The translations under genes were made by a program, and so were the position numbers. Below, one piece after another: positions 17,634-26,581 of a stretch of 64,000 bases of DNA. The notes below the pieces were generated by a model. That model worked only from the letters and a program-made list of their open reading frames with translations. It did no database searches and was not told where the DNA came from. The first letter of the stretch is position 1, and each line of letters begins with the position of its first letter. The DNA is taken from NCBI GenBank assembly GCA_016721425.1, contig JADKID010000016.1:1-64000 (forward strand). Reading direction: 5' to 3'. Origin of the DNA: Bryobacterales bacterium. Lineage in GTDB: Bacteria; Acidobacteriota; Terriglobia; Bryobacterales; Bryobacteraceae.

Positions 17634-18830
17634 CTATTGCTCTCGCTGCATGGGGCGCCACTGAGCGTCTTTGAAGGCGGCAGCGGGGTCGAATCCGGGC
17701 TTGTTAGTCAGCAGGTAGCTGCCGTCGCCGCGGCTCCAGGCACGTTCGTAACCGGCCGTCAGTTCCACGCTTCCGTTACTGTCCCTCCAAGTTTCGACCT
17801 CGCGAATGGCCTGCACGAACGATTTGTGTTGCCGGTCCTGGGACTCCTGACGCCGCTCCCAACTCCGCATGCGTTGCTCGCTGGCTACGTTCTGCGCCTC
17901 GGCATAGGCCCGGCTCTGCTCGCCCATGAGACGGATGCGCTCCATACTTGCCGCATGTTCCATATTGCCCAGTTGGGTCAGGAATCGGGACTGCGCTTCT
18001 TGCCAAGTCGGGTTCATCCGGTGGCTTGCCATGATCATGGCAAGTAGGCCCGTCCCCTCCTGCCGGCGCCCAGCAGGAAACCGGATCAGCACCGCCGTGG
18101 CCATCGTGCTGCTGAAGGTTGTGGACCCGCCTCCCACATAGTTCGGCTGGCGCTGGGTCACGTTAACTACCACGGCATGCAGTAGTCCTTCGGTGCCGTC
18201 CGGGAACGTCAAATCGCCGAACGACAGCGTGGTTCGCTGTTGTGAATTCTGCCCGTATTGCCGGGCCGTCGCGTTGGACTGGTCATCCAATCTTTGCATC
18301 ATGGGCCTGCGGCCCTCATCGGGCCGGACATTGGTTACCCGCGCCCCCAAGTCCCGCCGCGCGAAGCCCTCCACGAATTGCTCGGAGCTGAACGGCCGGT
18401 TGACTTTGCATCCACCGGACTGAGCCCCCGCTTGCAGGGCCTGAAGCATCATGGGGTCATCGGTGGAGGAGAAGGATTGAGCCGGAAACATCTCCATTCG
18501 CACACTCCCGTCGGCGGAACTCGCCTTCATTGCCGGTCGAACGAGTTCTCCCCGGCAGCCCTGCACGGAGCCCCACTGGACGCCTCCCTCGTGCTTCCAG
18601 CCCTTTGGCAGCAGGACGCTGAACGCCTCGATGGGCCGATCGAATCCCATCCTGTCGAGAAACCGGACGCGGTTGACGACGATGAAGTCTCTCCCCTCTG
18701 CGACAGGTGCTGCGCCCTTGAGGGACTGCATGGGTTGGGCTGAGGCGTGCGGTGGGAATGCGGATAGCATGCTCAGCAGTGCCATCGCCTTGAGGGACGG
18801 GTAGCGGTGGGTCGGGACGACGGAAAGCAT
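17634..18830 (-). CDS. Secreted protein of unknown function
   Basis: 398 residues from ATG 18830, selected because GGAGG lies 8 bases upstream; the frame stays open further up but without support. A signal-like segment (LKAMALLSMLSAFPPHASA) follows a short basic start. The mature part begins with a beta-rich domain (FIVVNRVRFLDRMGFDRPIEAFSVLLPKGW) and contains VQGCRGELVRPAMKASSADGSVR, which resembles the N-terminal domain of uncharacterised exported proteins. From about residue 280 comes a charged helical, probably coiled-coil region (QAQSRFLTQLGNMEHAASMERI then MRSWERRQESQDRQHKSF) and a C-terminal WRDSNGSVELTAGYERAWSR motif. I do not recognise the family with confidence. Its codon use is slightly less GC-extreme than its neighbours. 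Confidence 0.65.
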   Translation of the reverse strand: MLSVVPTHRYPSLKAMALLSMLSAFPPHASAQPMQSLKGAAPVAEGRDFIVVNRVRFLDRMGFDRPIEAFSVLLPKGWKHEGGVQWGSVQGCRGELVRPAMKASSADGSVRMEMFPAQSFSSTDDPMMLQALQAGAQSGGCKVNRPFSSEQFVEGFARRDLGARVTNVRPDEGRRPMMQRLDDQSNATARQYGQNSQQRTTLSFGDLTFPDGTEGLLHAVVVNVTQRQPNYVGGGSTTFSSTMATAVLIRFPAGRRQEGTGLLAMIMASHRMNPTWQEAQSRFLTQLGNMEHAASMERIRLMGEQSRAYAEAQNVASEQRMRSWERRQESQDRQHKSFVQAIREVETWRDSNGSVELTAGYERAWSRGDGSYLLTNKPGFDPAAAFKDAQWRPMQREQ

Positions 18831-19177
18831 ACGAAAGCCTCCAGTTAATCCCATCAGACTAACATCCCAAGGCGAGTTCCGGGAAGAGAGGGCGCCGGTG
18901 CTGTACGTCAGAGAGAGCGGGAGACGTCTGGACCTCGTCGCGGGCCCCACCCTGGGCAACCGCGAAAGCAAGAAGCTCGCTGACATTGTCCGGCAGGGAT
19001 GGGCCAGCGGCAACATGTGCAGGTTGTGGTCGTACGTTACAGGTCCCAAGGAGACTCCTGGTCAGCGATCGGCGCGGATGGAACACGTTCGAGCCTGGAT
19101 TCGCTCCCGAGCTACTCGAAACTGTGCAGTGTGTGGAAGGCAGAAACGGCTGCGCGACCTCGGTGGATCTGCGGCAT
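18831..19177. other. Intergenic region, no gene recognised
   Basis: About 350 bases between the 5' end of the unknown secreted gene (minus strand) and the 3' end of the glycosyltransferase gene (minus strand). Short open frames on the + strand here read as repetitive Gly/Glu/Asp and look like shadows. The GGAGG ribosome site for the 18830 start lies at its left edge. I see no terminator with a T tract and no RNA gene. Confidence 0.4.
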
Positions 19178-20440
19178 CTACAGCGACCGGTAGAGATCGA
19201 GGGTGCGTTCGGCCATGCGGCGGAGGGAGCGATTTTCGGTGACTCCGGTGCGGCCCTGGTGGCCGAGTTGGCGGGCGGCGGCGGGGTCGCGGGCGAGGGT
19301 GAGGAGGGCGTCGGCGATGGCCTGGGGGGAGTCCTGTTGGACGAGGATGCCGCCGCCGCAGGATTGGAGGTGTTCGCGGGGGGCCATGCGGGCGGGGGCG
19401 ATGACGGGGACGGCGGAGGCGAGGGCTTCGAGGACGTAGAGGCCTTTGGGGTCGTCGTAGATAGGGGGGACGCAGAAGGCGTTGAGGGAGGCGAGGTAGG
19501 TTTGTTTGGCGGCGAGGTCGAGCTCGCCGTGGAAGGTGAAGTGGGGTGTATCGCGGAGGGGGCTCAGGTAGGCCTGGTGGTCGGGGGCGATGTAGCCGGC
19601 GGCGTGTAGCTCGGCGGGTTGTCCGTAGGCGGGGAGGAAGAGGCGCCAGGCATCGCAGAGGAGATGGAGGCCTTTCTCGGGGGCGACGCGGGCGAGGTAG
19701 CCGGCGCGGAAGGGGGCGGTGGGGGCGGCGGGTTGGGCGATGTGGAAGTGGGAGGGATCGACGCCGACGGGGATGACGTGGATTTTGGCGGGGGGAATTT
19801 CGAGGAGGGAGGCCATGACGGCGGCGTATTCGGCGCTGATGGAGAGGAAGGCGTCGACATGCTGGATTTGCTGGCGGATGAGGGTGAGGGCGTGGGCGCG
19901 GTAGGGCTCGTGGAGGTGATCGAGGAAGAGATCCTCGCCCTGCATGGTGCAGACGATGGGTCCGTTGTAGACGTGGCGGATGGCGCTGGCCATGGCGATG
20001 AGGAGGGTGTTCGGGATATTGACGACGTCGGGGCGGTGTTCGTGGGAGAACCAGTGCTCGAGTTTGGAGAATTCGCGAGCGATGGGGCCGTCGGCGCCTT
20101 CGAGCATGGCGACTGTCATTTCGCCGAGGAACTTGGGATTGACGGAGAGGGAGCGTTTGGCGGCGGCGGTGAGGGCCCAGCGGGAGTCCCAGAGGCGATC
20201 CAGGAAGCGGGGGGTATGGCGGAAGAGGGCGGAGGACTGTTGGAGGTAGACGGAGATGCCGCCGAAGAGAATGGGGGCGGTTGTGCTTTCGGAGGGCTCG
20301 TCGGTTTTGGTGGGGGTGTAGACGGGGACGAGTGTGATGTCCTGGCCCATGCGGCGGAGTTCGGCGGCGAGGGAGTTGTCGCGGAGGCAGGAACCGCAGT
20401 ACATGGAGGCGGCGCCGGCGGTGAGGGAGAGGATTTTCAT
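19178..20440 (-). CDS. Glycosyltransferase family 4 protein
   Basis: 420 residues, ATG start. The N-terminal Rossmann domain begins MKILSLTAGAASMYCGSCLRDN, with PDVVNIPNTLLIAMASAI in the middle; the C-terminal domain has VIPVGVDPSHFH and RAGYLARVAPEKGLHLL, the GT4 retaining-transferase pattern (E-x7-E-like end: FCVPPIYDDPKGLYVLEALASAVPV). It transfers a sugar from a nucleotide donor; acceptor unknown. No membrane segment, so cytoplasmic. It lies downstream of the acid-activating ligase/aldehyde dehydrogenase pair on the same strand, but the 207-base gap with the G/C homopolymer region separates them, so co-transcription is doubtful. Confidence 0.85.
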   Translation of the reverse strand: MKILSLTAGAASMYCGSCLRDNSLAAELRRMGQDITLVPVYTPTKTDEPSESTTAPILFGGISVYLQQSSALFRHTPRFLDRLWDSRWALTAAAKRSLSVNPKFLGEMTVAMLEGADGPIAREFSKLEHWFSHEHRPDVVNIPNTLLIAMASAIRHVYNGPIVCTMQGEDLFLDHLHEPYRAHALTLIRQQIQHVDAFLSISAEYAAVMASLLEIPPAKIHVIPVGVDPSHFHIAQPAAPTAPFRAGYLARVAPEKGLHLLCDAWRLFLPAYGQPAELHAAGYIAPDHQAYLSPLRDTPHFTFHGELDLAAKQTYLASLNAFCVPPIYDDPKGLYVLEALASAVPVIAPARMAPREHLQSCGGGILVQQDSPQAIADALLTLARDPAAARQLGHQGRTGVTENRSLRRMAERTLDLYRSL

Positions 20441-20478
20441 GGGGCGGCCGTTGGGGGGCGGGTTGGGGGTTTGTGCGG

Positions 20479-20505
20479 GCCGGCGAGGGCGCCGGCCAGG
20501 GGCCC
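20479..20505. repeat. Paired-hairpin element, partly decayed (copy b)
   Basis: Perfect hairpin 20479-20496 (7-bp stem GCCGGCG/CGCCGGC, loop AGGG) followed directly by a second, weaker GGCC-AGGG-GCCC hairpin. The AGGG loops and back-to-back layout match the elements at 3905 and 23210. It is followed by C4 and then the long G run. Confidence 0.55.
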
Positions 20506-20510
20506 GCCCC

Positions 20511-20589
<79 letters not shown>

Positions 20590-20647
20590 GCGCGCGGCCC
20601 GGGCCAAGCCGGCGGGTTGGATGCGGTTGCAGGCATTTGACGCGAGA

Positions 20648-22021
20648 CTAAGCTACTGACATTTCGAAGGCGCGGCGGGCGTAGAGATGATCGAAGAGAT
20701 TCCCTTCGTGGGGCTGGTCCCAACGGATGGCGTTGGTGGGCAGCGCACCGATGTTCAGACGGCCAACCTGGGGCGATGATAGCAAACGGCGGATGAGGGC
20801 CTTGTCGCTGGTGATGGCGGAGACGACCAGGGTGGGGCCGAGGATGTGGGGGATGGCGTTTTGGGGGACTTCGAGGACGCTGGCGAAGGGGAAGAGGAAC
20901 TCCTTGTTGGCGAGGGGGTGATCGGGCGAATCGCAGCGGACGATGGTGGGGAGGAGATAGGTGCAGCCGTCGTGCTCGGCGATGCGTGAGGGGAGGCCAC
21001 CGGCCTGGAGGGTGGCGTCGATGCGGTGGGCGGTGGCGGGGGTGGCGAAGGGGGCCAGCGTGGCTTGGGGATCGTCGGAGGCCCTTGGGACGATCTGGCT
21101 CAGCTTCTCAGAGAGTGCCGCGGCGATGGCGTCGGCGTGGCGGGGGACCCAGACTCCGGAGGCGTTGACGCAGGAGCGGCCTCCGTTGGCGGCGATGGAG
21201 GCGGCGAGGGTGTCGATGTACGTGGGCCAATCGTCGATGCAGTCTTCGCCGATGACGACCTTGGAGTAGCCGGGGCCGTGGAGCTCGATGCGGGGATCGG
21301 TGGCCCAGTTTTTGACGGCTCCGATGTCTCCGAAGAGCATGCCGCGGCCGGTGAGGCGGAGGATCTCGTTGGCGCCGGCGTGATCGGTGGGGTAGTAGCA
21401 GAAGGCCTCGGGTGGAGCTCCGGCTTTGAGGAAAGCGTTGATGATGCGGCGGGGGGTCCAGGGCTCGGCGGAGCCGGGCTTGAGGACGAGCGGAGTTTTG
21501 AGGGCGATGCTAGGGATCCAGAGGGAGTGGACGCCGGGAGAGTTGGAGGGCAGGACGACACCGAGCGACTGGCCGCGGGGGTAGAAGCTGACGGGTTGAT
21601 CGCCGTTGATGTAGCCCTGGTCGAGGACGTCGAGGGGGACGTTGCGGGTGAGGCCGGCGAGGACGGTCTCCATATTGGCGCACATGGAGTTGATTTTGGC
21701 CATGTTGCCGCGGGCGAGGGCGTGGGGCATGCCGGTGGTGGCGGAGACGTTTTCGACGTACTGCTGGGGCGTCTCGTTGTCGAGATCGTCGTTGAGGAAG
21801 AGGTCTCCGGCGCGGGCGCAGAGGGCGATCAATTCGCGGGTGGTGAAGGCGGCGAGGGCATCGGTGGCGCGTTGCTGATCGAGCAGGAGATCACGGCGGA
21901 TGAGGCCGACGTTGGCCTGGCTGATCTGGGCGATGGGCTGGCGGGTTTTGAAGTGGATGGCGGGCGCGAGATCCATACTGCGGTATTCGCGGCCGTGGCG
22001 GAGGATGGGGACGTGGCGCAT
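20648..22021 (-). CDS. Aldehyde dehydrogenase/acyl reductase, EhpG/LuxC-like partner
   Basis: 457 residues from ATG 22021, which follows the stop of the ligase gene with no gap (TAA then ATG), so the two are translationally coupled. The ALDH superfamily fold is shown by YPRGQSLGVVLPSNSPGV (Rossmann entry), LVLKPGSAEPWTPRRI (cofactor Lys-Pro), GDIGAVKNW, and the catalytic Cys in NGGRSCVNASGVWV. The general base Glu expected before the Cys is not obvious, as in acyl-CoA/acyl-enzyme reductases such as LuxC. With the adjacent adenylating enzyme it would reduce an activated carboxylic acid to an aldehyde with NAD(P)H. Substrate unknown. Confidence 0.75.
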   Translation of the reverse strand: MRHVPILRHGREYRSMDLAPAIHFKTRQPIAQISQANVGLIRRDLLLDQQRATDALAAFTTRELIALCARAGDLFLNDDLDNETPQQYVENVSATTGMPHALARGNMAKINSMCANMETVLAGLTRNVPLDVLDQGYINGDQPVSFYPRGQSLGVVLPSNSPGVHSLWIPSIALKTPLVLKPGSAEPWTPRRIINAFLKAGAPPEAFCYYPTDHAGANEILRLTGRGMLFGDIGAVKNWATDPRIELHGPGYSKVVIGEDCIDDWPTYIDTLAASIAANGGRSCVNASGVWVPRHADAIAAALSEKLSQIVPRASDDPQATLAPFATPATAHRIDATLQAGGLPSRIAEHDGCTYLLPTIVRCDSPDHPLANKEFLFPFASVLEVPQNAIPHILGPTLVVSAITSDKALIRRLLSSPQVGRLNIGALPTNAIRWDQPHEGNLFDHLYARRAFEMSVA

Positions 22022-23083
22022 TTAGTAGACCCCTTCGACGACTGATTTTTCGAGCTGGCGGAAGGGCCGGACGTTCTTGACTCCGTCCCAGGGGTATTTT
22101 TCGTAGGGCAGTTCGCGCTCGGCTTCGTCGCGTTCGAGGAAGCGGGGCATGAAGAATTCCTTGGTGAGGGTGGTGAGGCGGACGCGGCCGGTTTGGCCGT
22201 AGTCGACGACCTGAGTGGTGTTGTCGGGGTCGACGATTTCGATCATGGCGCGGGGGCTGGGCGGGTAGTAGACGATGGCGTAGTTTTCTTCGGCGCGAAG
22301 GGGGCGGCTGACGGCGAGGCCCATGAGGGTGTTGCCGTAGGTGGGGTGGAAGGCGACGCCATCGAGGAGCTCTTCGACGGCGAAGCGGCACCACTGGGGT
22401 GTCATCTCAGTGCCACCGCAGAAGATGCCGGTGATGCCGAGCTTGCGGAGGGAGACCTTCTCACAGAGGGCTTCGAGGAGCTTGGGCGTGATGAAGAGGC
22501 ACTTGACGTTGGGGTTGGCCTTGAGGATGGTTAGGGTCTGATCGATGACGTGTTGCTTGTAGAGCTCGACCTCCTGCATGGCTCCGCGCTTGATGAGTTT
22601 GATTACCCAGCGGGGGTCGAGATCGACGCAGAAGCAGACGCCGCCGCGGTGCTGGCAGAGGTGCTCGATGGCGAGGCGGAGGCGGCGGGGGCCGGAGGGT
22701 CCGATGTGGGCCCAATCGGCGCCCTTGGGGAAGGCGGAGTCGGGGAGGGTGGTGGAGAAGTGTTCGTAATCGATGCGGAAGTCGTCGATGGAGATACGGG
22801 ATTTGGGGACACCGGTGGAGCCGCCGGTTTCGAAGACGTAGACGGGTTTGCCGGCGTAGCCGCGGGGGATCCAGCGCTGGACGGGGCCGCCGCGGAGCCA
22901 ATCGTCCTGGAACTCGCCGAGTTTATCGAGGTCGTTGTAGACGTGAATTTCCTTGCGGGGGTCCCAGCCGAGCTTGGCGGCGTAGTCGAGCCAGAAGGGG
23001 GCGCCGGTTTCGGGGGAGAAGTGCCAGGCGACGATTTCGCGGGTCCAGGCGTCGAGGTTTTCGCGGGCGGCTTGGGTGGTCAT
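22022..23083 (-). CDS. Adenylate-forming ligase, EhpF/LuxE-like
   Basis: 353 residues, short for an AMP-binding enzyme because the C-terminal lid is reduced, as in LuxE and in EhpF of phenazine (griseoluteic acid) synthesis. The phosphate-binding loop is VFETGGSTGVPKSRIS; later landmarks are CGGTEMTPQWCRF, FHPTYGNTLMGLAV and DYGQTGRVRLTTLTKEFFMPRFLERDEAE, the last resembling the tail of phenylacetate-CoA ligase relatives. It would activate a carboxylic acid as acyl-AMP for the reductase encoded immediately downstream. The first residues (ENLDAWTREIVAWHFSPETG) are family-typical, so ATG 23083 is likely right although no strong ribosome site is seen. Confidence 0.75.
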   Translation of the reverse strand: MTTQAARENLDAWTREIVAWHFSPETGAPFWLDYAAKLGWDPRKEIHVYNDLDKLGEFQDDWLRGGPVQRWIPRGYAGKPVYVFETGGSTGVPKSRISIDDFRIDYEHFSTTLPDSAFPKGADWAHIGPSGPRRLRLAIEHLCQHRGGVCFCVDLDPRWVIKLIKRGAMQEVELYKQHVIDQTLTILKANPNVKCLFITPKLLEALCEKVSLRKLGITGIFCGGTEMTPQWCRFAVEELLDGVAFHPTYGNTLMGLAVSRPLRAEENYAIVYYPPSPRAMIEIVDPDNTTQVVDYGQTGRVRLTTLTKEFFMPRFLERDEAERELPYEKYPWDGVKNVRPFRQLEKSVVEGVY

Positions 23084-23209
23084 GGGTGAAGAGAGATCCT
23101 GTTAGGTTTGATGCCCGAATGGAAGAGTGTGATGCTGTTCCCTTTGTCCCAGGGGGTGGAGCGATTCTCGGATCGTAGCACGGAGCGGGTGAGTTTGGGT
23201 TTGAGTGTG

Positions 23210-23245
23210 AACCGGCCAGGGGGCCGGTTGCGGTCAGGGGACCGC
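23210..23245. repeat. Paired perfect hairpins with AGGG tetraloops (copy c)
   Basis: 23210-23229 has an 8-bp stem AACCGGCC/GGCCGGTT with loop AGGG; 23230-23245 has a 6-bp stem GCGGTC/GACCGC with loop AGGG. The layout is that of copy a at 3905 read on the minus strand. Unlike copy a it is upstream of two divergent genes, where a terminator would have no purpose. Confidence 0.75.
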
Positions 23246-23247
23246 CC

Positions 23248-23400
23248 GGGGGGGGGGGGGGGGGGGTGGGGTGGTGGGTGGGGATGGGGGAGATTGGGGA
23301 TGGGGGATTGGGGATGGGTGGAGGGGGGGGGGTTGGGGATGGGTGGAGATGGGGATGGGTGGGATGGTGGAGGGTGGATGGGTGGAGTTTGGGGGATAAT
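23248..23400. repeat. G19 run and GGGGATGGGTGGA-type simple repeats
   Basis: A run of 19 G at 23248-23266 leads into about 130 bases made of variants of TTGGGGATGGG and GGGTGGA. Many GGG/GGGG blocks at short spacing give strong G-quadruplex potential on the + strand directly upstream of the ATG at 23407. It is probably a slippage-prone low-complexity tract. Confidence 0.8.
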
Positions 23401-23406
23401 CTGGGC

Positions 23407-25068
23407 ATGGAATCCTTGCATGTTTCGCGACGGGAGTTTGCGGCTGCTTTGGCGGCGCCTGCGTTGATGGTGGAGGGTGGGATTGACCGGGAGTTGGTGG
23501 AGCGGCATGACGCGGCAGTGGACCGGCTGCTGAAGTTGCAGATTACGGACCGGGCGCATGCGGAGTGCGGCGGGTACGCGGACGACTATGGGTTGTATAG
23601 CGTGGGAGCCGGGTCAGGCCTGGTGGAGACGGGCATGGCGGCGTGGGGGTATCGGGGGTCGCGGCATTACCATTCGGCGGTGCTGCAGGAGCGGATGCTT
23701 CTTGCCATTGCCTATATGCGGGGCAAGCAACATGCGGACGGGACGATTGATCTGCTGGTGACGAATTTCCATTCGACGCCGGATGTGGCGTTTGTGATTC
23801 ATGGGGTGGCTGGAGCGGCGAAGCTGGCGCGGGAGTTTAAGAACGAGGCGGTGGCGGCGGCGCTGGAGCCGTTTGTGAAACTGGCTGGGGAGACGCTGGC
23901 GCGGGGCGGGGTGCATACACCGAACCATCGATGGGTGGTTTGCGAGGCGCTGGCGCAGATCAACGAGCTGTATCCGGACGCGAAGTACACGGCGCGGATT
24001 GGGCAGTGGCTGGCGGAGGGGATCGACATCGATGCGGACGGGCAGTATAACGAGCGCTCGACGACGGTGTACAACCCGGTGACGGACAAGGCTCTGGTGA
24101 TCGTGGCGATGAAGACGGGACGGCCGGAGTTGCTGGAGCCGGTGCGGCGGAATTTGCGGTCGATGCTGTATCTGATGCATCCGGGCGGGGAAGTGGTGAC
24201 GGAGATCTCGCGGCGGCAGGATCAGTATAACCGGGGAGGGATGGAGCGGTATTGGCTGCCGCTGCGGTATCTGGCGATCCACGATGGGGACGGGCAGTTT
24301 GCGGAGGTGGTACGGCGGATTGAGGGGAAAGGGGCGTCGTTGTCGGCATACCTGCAACATGCGGAGTTGCTGAAGCCGCTGCCGGCATCGAAGGCGTTGC
24401 CGGAGGATTTTCACAAGCTGATGCCGGTGCTGGGGATTGCGCGGGTGCGGCGGGGCAAGATGAGCGCGAGCGTGATGATGAATGGGAACTCGCGGATTTT
24501 CACGATGCGGCAGGGCGGGTGTGTGATTGAGGCTGTACGGTTTGCGAGCGCGTTCTTCGGGAAGGGGCAGTTTCTGCCGGAGCGGTTTGAGCAGATCGAG
24601 GGCGGGTACCGGATGACGCAGACGATGATGGGCCCCTACTATCAGCCGCTGGATCCGCCGCGGGCGGTAGATGCGGCAGCGTGGGGGAGTGTGCGGGGGC
24701 AGCGGCGGCAGACGGAAGTGCAGAAGATGAGCTACAGCGTGACGGTGCGCGAGCGGGCGGGCGGATTCACGATGGAGATCGTGGCGGAGGGGACAGCGAA
24801 GGTGCCTCTGGCGGTGGAGATCACGCTGCGGGAGACGGCGCAGGTGGAGGGCTTGCCGGCGGCACCGGGGGTGGCGCAGGCGATGCTGTTGAAGAGCGGG
24901 TTTGCGACGGCGCGGGTGGGGCAGGACGCGATCCGGTTTGGGCCGGGTTTTGGGGAGCATGCGTATACGCAGGTGCGGGGGGCGGAGGCGAAGCTGGCGG
25001 GGACGGGGATTTACCTGTGCGGGTTCACGCCGATGAAGAAGGTGATTGAGTTTGACGTTGTAGGGTAG
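23407..25068 (+). CDS. Tat-exported protein, probably alpha/alpha-toroid, unknown function
   Basis: 553 residues from ATG 23407; the frame is open upstream only through the G-rich repeats. The start MESLHVSRREFAAALAAPAL is a Tat-type signal. The body is helical: CGGYADDYGLYSVGAGSGLVE, HYHSAVLQERMLLAIAYM, NFHSTPDVAFVIHGVAG, TPNHRWVVCEALAQINEL and EISRRQDQYNRGGMERYWLPL, which looks like a six-hairpin toroid as in glycosidases and heparinases, followed by a beta-rich C-terminal part with GGCVIEAVRFASAFFGKGQF. Conserved His/Asn/Arg clusters suggest an enzyme, perhaps a polysaccharide lyase or hydrolase, but I cannot name it. The end overlaps the convergent methyltransferase by 44 bases. Confidence 0.7.
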   Translation: MESLHVSRREFAAALAAPALMVEGGIDRELVERHDAAVDRLLKLQITDRAHAECGGYADDYGLYSVGAGSGLVETGMAAWGYRGSRHYHSAVLQERMLLAIAYMRGKQHADGTIDLLVTNFHSTPDVAFVIHGVAGAAKLAREFKNEAVAAALEPFVKLAGETLARGGVHTPNHRWVVCEALAQINELYPDAKYTARIGQWLAEGIDIDADGQYNERSTTVYNPVTDKALVIVAMKTGRPELLEPVRRNLRSMLYLMHPGGEVVTEISRRQDQYNRGGMERYWLPLRYLAIHDGDGQFAEVVRRIEGKGASLSAYLQHAELLKPLPASKALPEDFHKLMPVLGIARVRRGKMSASVMMNGNSRIFTMRQGGCVIEAVRFASAFFGKGQFLPERFEQIEGGYRMTQTMMGPYYQPLDPPRAVDAAAWGSVRGQRRQTEVQKMSYSVTVRERAGGFTMEIVAEGTAKVPLAVEITLRETAQVEGLPAAPGVAQAMLLKSGFATARVGQDAIRFGPGFGEHAYTQVRGAEAKLAGTGIYLCGFTPMKKVIEFDVVG

Positions 25069-25642
25069 CGAGGCGGAAGAGGCCGGCGAGAAGGGCGGTC
25101 TCCTCGTGGGTGACGCGGAGGCCGGCCTGGCGGGCGAGATCGAGGGTACGCGTGTTGATGTCCGTGGCGACGGCGCGCATGAGGGGGTTGAGGATGCGGC
25201 GGATGAGGCGGGGCTGGCCGGGGCCGTCGTAGTACTTATCGAAGAGCGCGATGCGGCCGTTGGGCTTGAGGACGCGGACTGCCTCCTGGAGGGCGCGAAG
25301 GGGATCGGGGACGATGGCGATGATGAGGTGTAGGATGACGACGTCGAAGGAGGCGTCGGGGAACTGGAGGTTTTGCGCGTCCATGGTCTGGAGACGGACG
25401 TTGAGGCCGGTGGACTTGAGGCGGGCCTGATGGATCATGCGGGAGCTGAGATCGACGGCGTCGATTTCGATGCCTGGGGGGAGAAGGGGGATGTCGAGGC
25501 CGGTGCCGCAGCCATCGATGAGGACGCGATTGCCGGGCTGGATGTCGGCGAGGGCGAGGGAGCGTTGGCGTTGGGGAGTGAAGGCGATGAAGCGATCGTA
25601 GAAGGGGGCGTAGAGGTCCCAGCGGCGCTCGTTCCAGGTCAT
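25025..25642 (-). CDS. Class I SAM-dependent methyltransferase
   Basis: 205 residues from ATG 25642, which overlaps the stop of the upstream gene (ATGA). Motif I is VLIDGCGTGLDIPLLP, then acidic strand 2 AVDLSSRMIHQA, DAQNLQFPDASFDVVILHLI (motif II region) and VRVLKPNGRIALFDKYY (motif III), the pattern of UbiE/COQ5-like methyltransferases. The C-terminal third (NPLMRAVATDINTRTLDLARQ) resembles phospholipid or quinone methyltransferases. Acceptor unknown. It closes a unit of glcD, a UroD-like gene and this gene. Confidence 0.8.
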   Translation of the reverse strand: MTWNERRWDLYAPFYDRFIAFTPQRQRSLALADIQPGNRVLIDGCGTGLDIPLLPPGIEIDAVDLSSRMIHQARLKSTGLNVRLQTMDAQNLQFPDASFDVVILHLIIAIVPDPLRALQEAVRVLKPNGRIALFDKYYDGPGQPRLIRRILNPLMRAVATDINTRTLDLARQAGLRVTHEETALLAGLFRLATLQRQTQSPSSSA

Positions 25643-26573
25643 CTGGGGGCCTGGAGGGATCTGGAGAGTTTGAGGAGGCTGGCGTGGGAGGATTCGTCGG
25701 GGATTGAGCACCCTGGGGCGCAGATCCACTTGGTGCCGATGGCGGCGAGAGAGGCGGGGGCGGCGAGGGTGTTGTGATCGAGGCCGCCCATGAGGATGCC
25801 GTTGAACTGCTTGCGGGCGGCGGCGAGGCTGGTTTTGGTGCCGAAGGGATCGTAGTTGATGACTGGCGCGGGCCAGTCCTTCCAGAAGTGATCGAGGAAT
25901 ACCTTGTCGCCGTGGAGGTGGAGCGTGTTCAAGGGGGCGTCTTTGGCGGCGGCGAGGACGATGCGGTCAAAGGGCTCGCTGAACTTGCGGTATTGGTCGC
26001 GGGAGAGGTGGCCTTGCTGGGCGTTGGCGATGGATAGGAAGACGCCGGAGGCGCCGCGTTCGAGAGCGGCGCGGGCGTGGTTGGCTTCGGATTGGGCGAT
26101 GGCTTCGAGGGCGTCGAGGAGGGACTGGGGTTTGTCCCGCATGAGCTGGAGGACGGCATCGGGGGAGGAGAGGTTTTCGGCGACCTTCCAGGGATTGAAG
26201 AGCGTTTCGAGGAAGTGTTTCTGACCGTTGAGACCGTCGCGGATGAGATCGAGGGCGACGAGTTGTTCGGGGAAGGGCGTGGGTTCGACTTTGAGCTGGT
26301 ACCACTGGGCGGCGGAGGCCTTGGGGTAGGGGTAATCGCTCATCACCTTGACGATATCGAGGTGGTATTTGCGTTGAAATTCGAGAGTGGCGGCGGCGTG
26401 CTTGAGGCCGGGGAGAGTGGAATCGCCAAGTGGCGCCAGAAGGTGAAAGGGGCACGATCAGGCCTTTTTCCGTTGAGGATGAGGTTGACACGAGCTTTCG
26501 GGGAGAGTTTGGTTTGGGCGCGGGCGGAGGTGGAGAGGGCCGCGGCGGTTAGGAGGAAGTGGCGCCGGTTCAT
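25639..26573 (-). pseudogene. Uroporphyrinogen decarboxylase-like protein, exported, frameshifted
   Basis: Two frames join to make one protein. From ATG 26573 comes a Tat-like signal (MNRRHFLLTAAALSTSARA) and the UroD-type start SPKARVNLILNGKRPDRAPF then TFWRHL; from about 26427 the coding continues in another frame as GDSTLPGLKHAAATLEFQ, DIVKVMSDYPYPK and onward to 25639, ending in the same frame as the ATGA junction. One extra base near 26426-26427 would give about 311 residues, close to the family's 340. The UroD superfamily includes haem enzymes and corrinoid-dependent methyltransferases (MtbA/MtaA type); an exported member is odd and is unlikely to be HemE. It may be a true pseudogene or a sequencing error. 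Confidence 0.75.
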
Positions 26574-26581
26574 GGTTGAAA

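Larger units (their letters stand above)
23084..23406. other. Divergent intergenic region with G-rich repeats
   Basis: About 320 bases between two divergent starts. It contains the paired hairpins (23210-23245), a run of 19 G (23248-23266), and then G-rich simple repeats to about 23400. The stretch 23084-23209 is of ordinary composition and is where promoters for the ligase gene should be; I see no good consensus. Confidence 0.5.
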
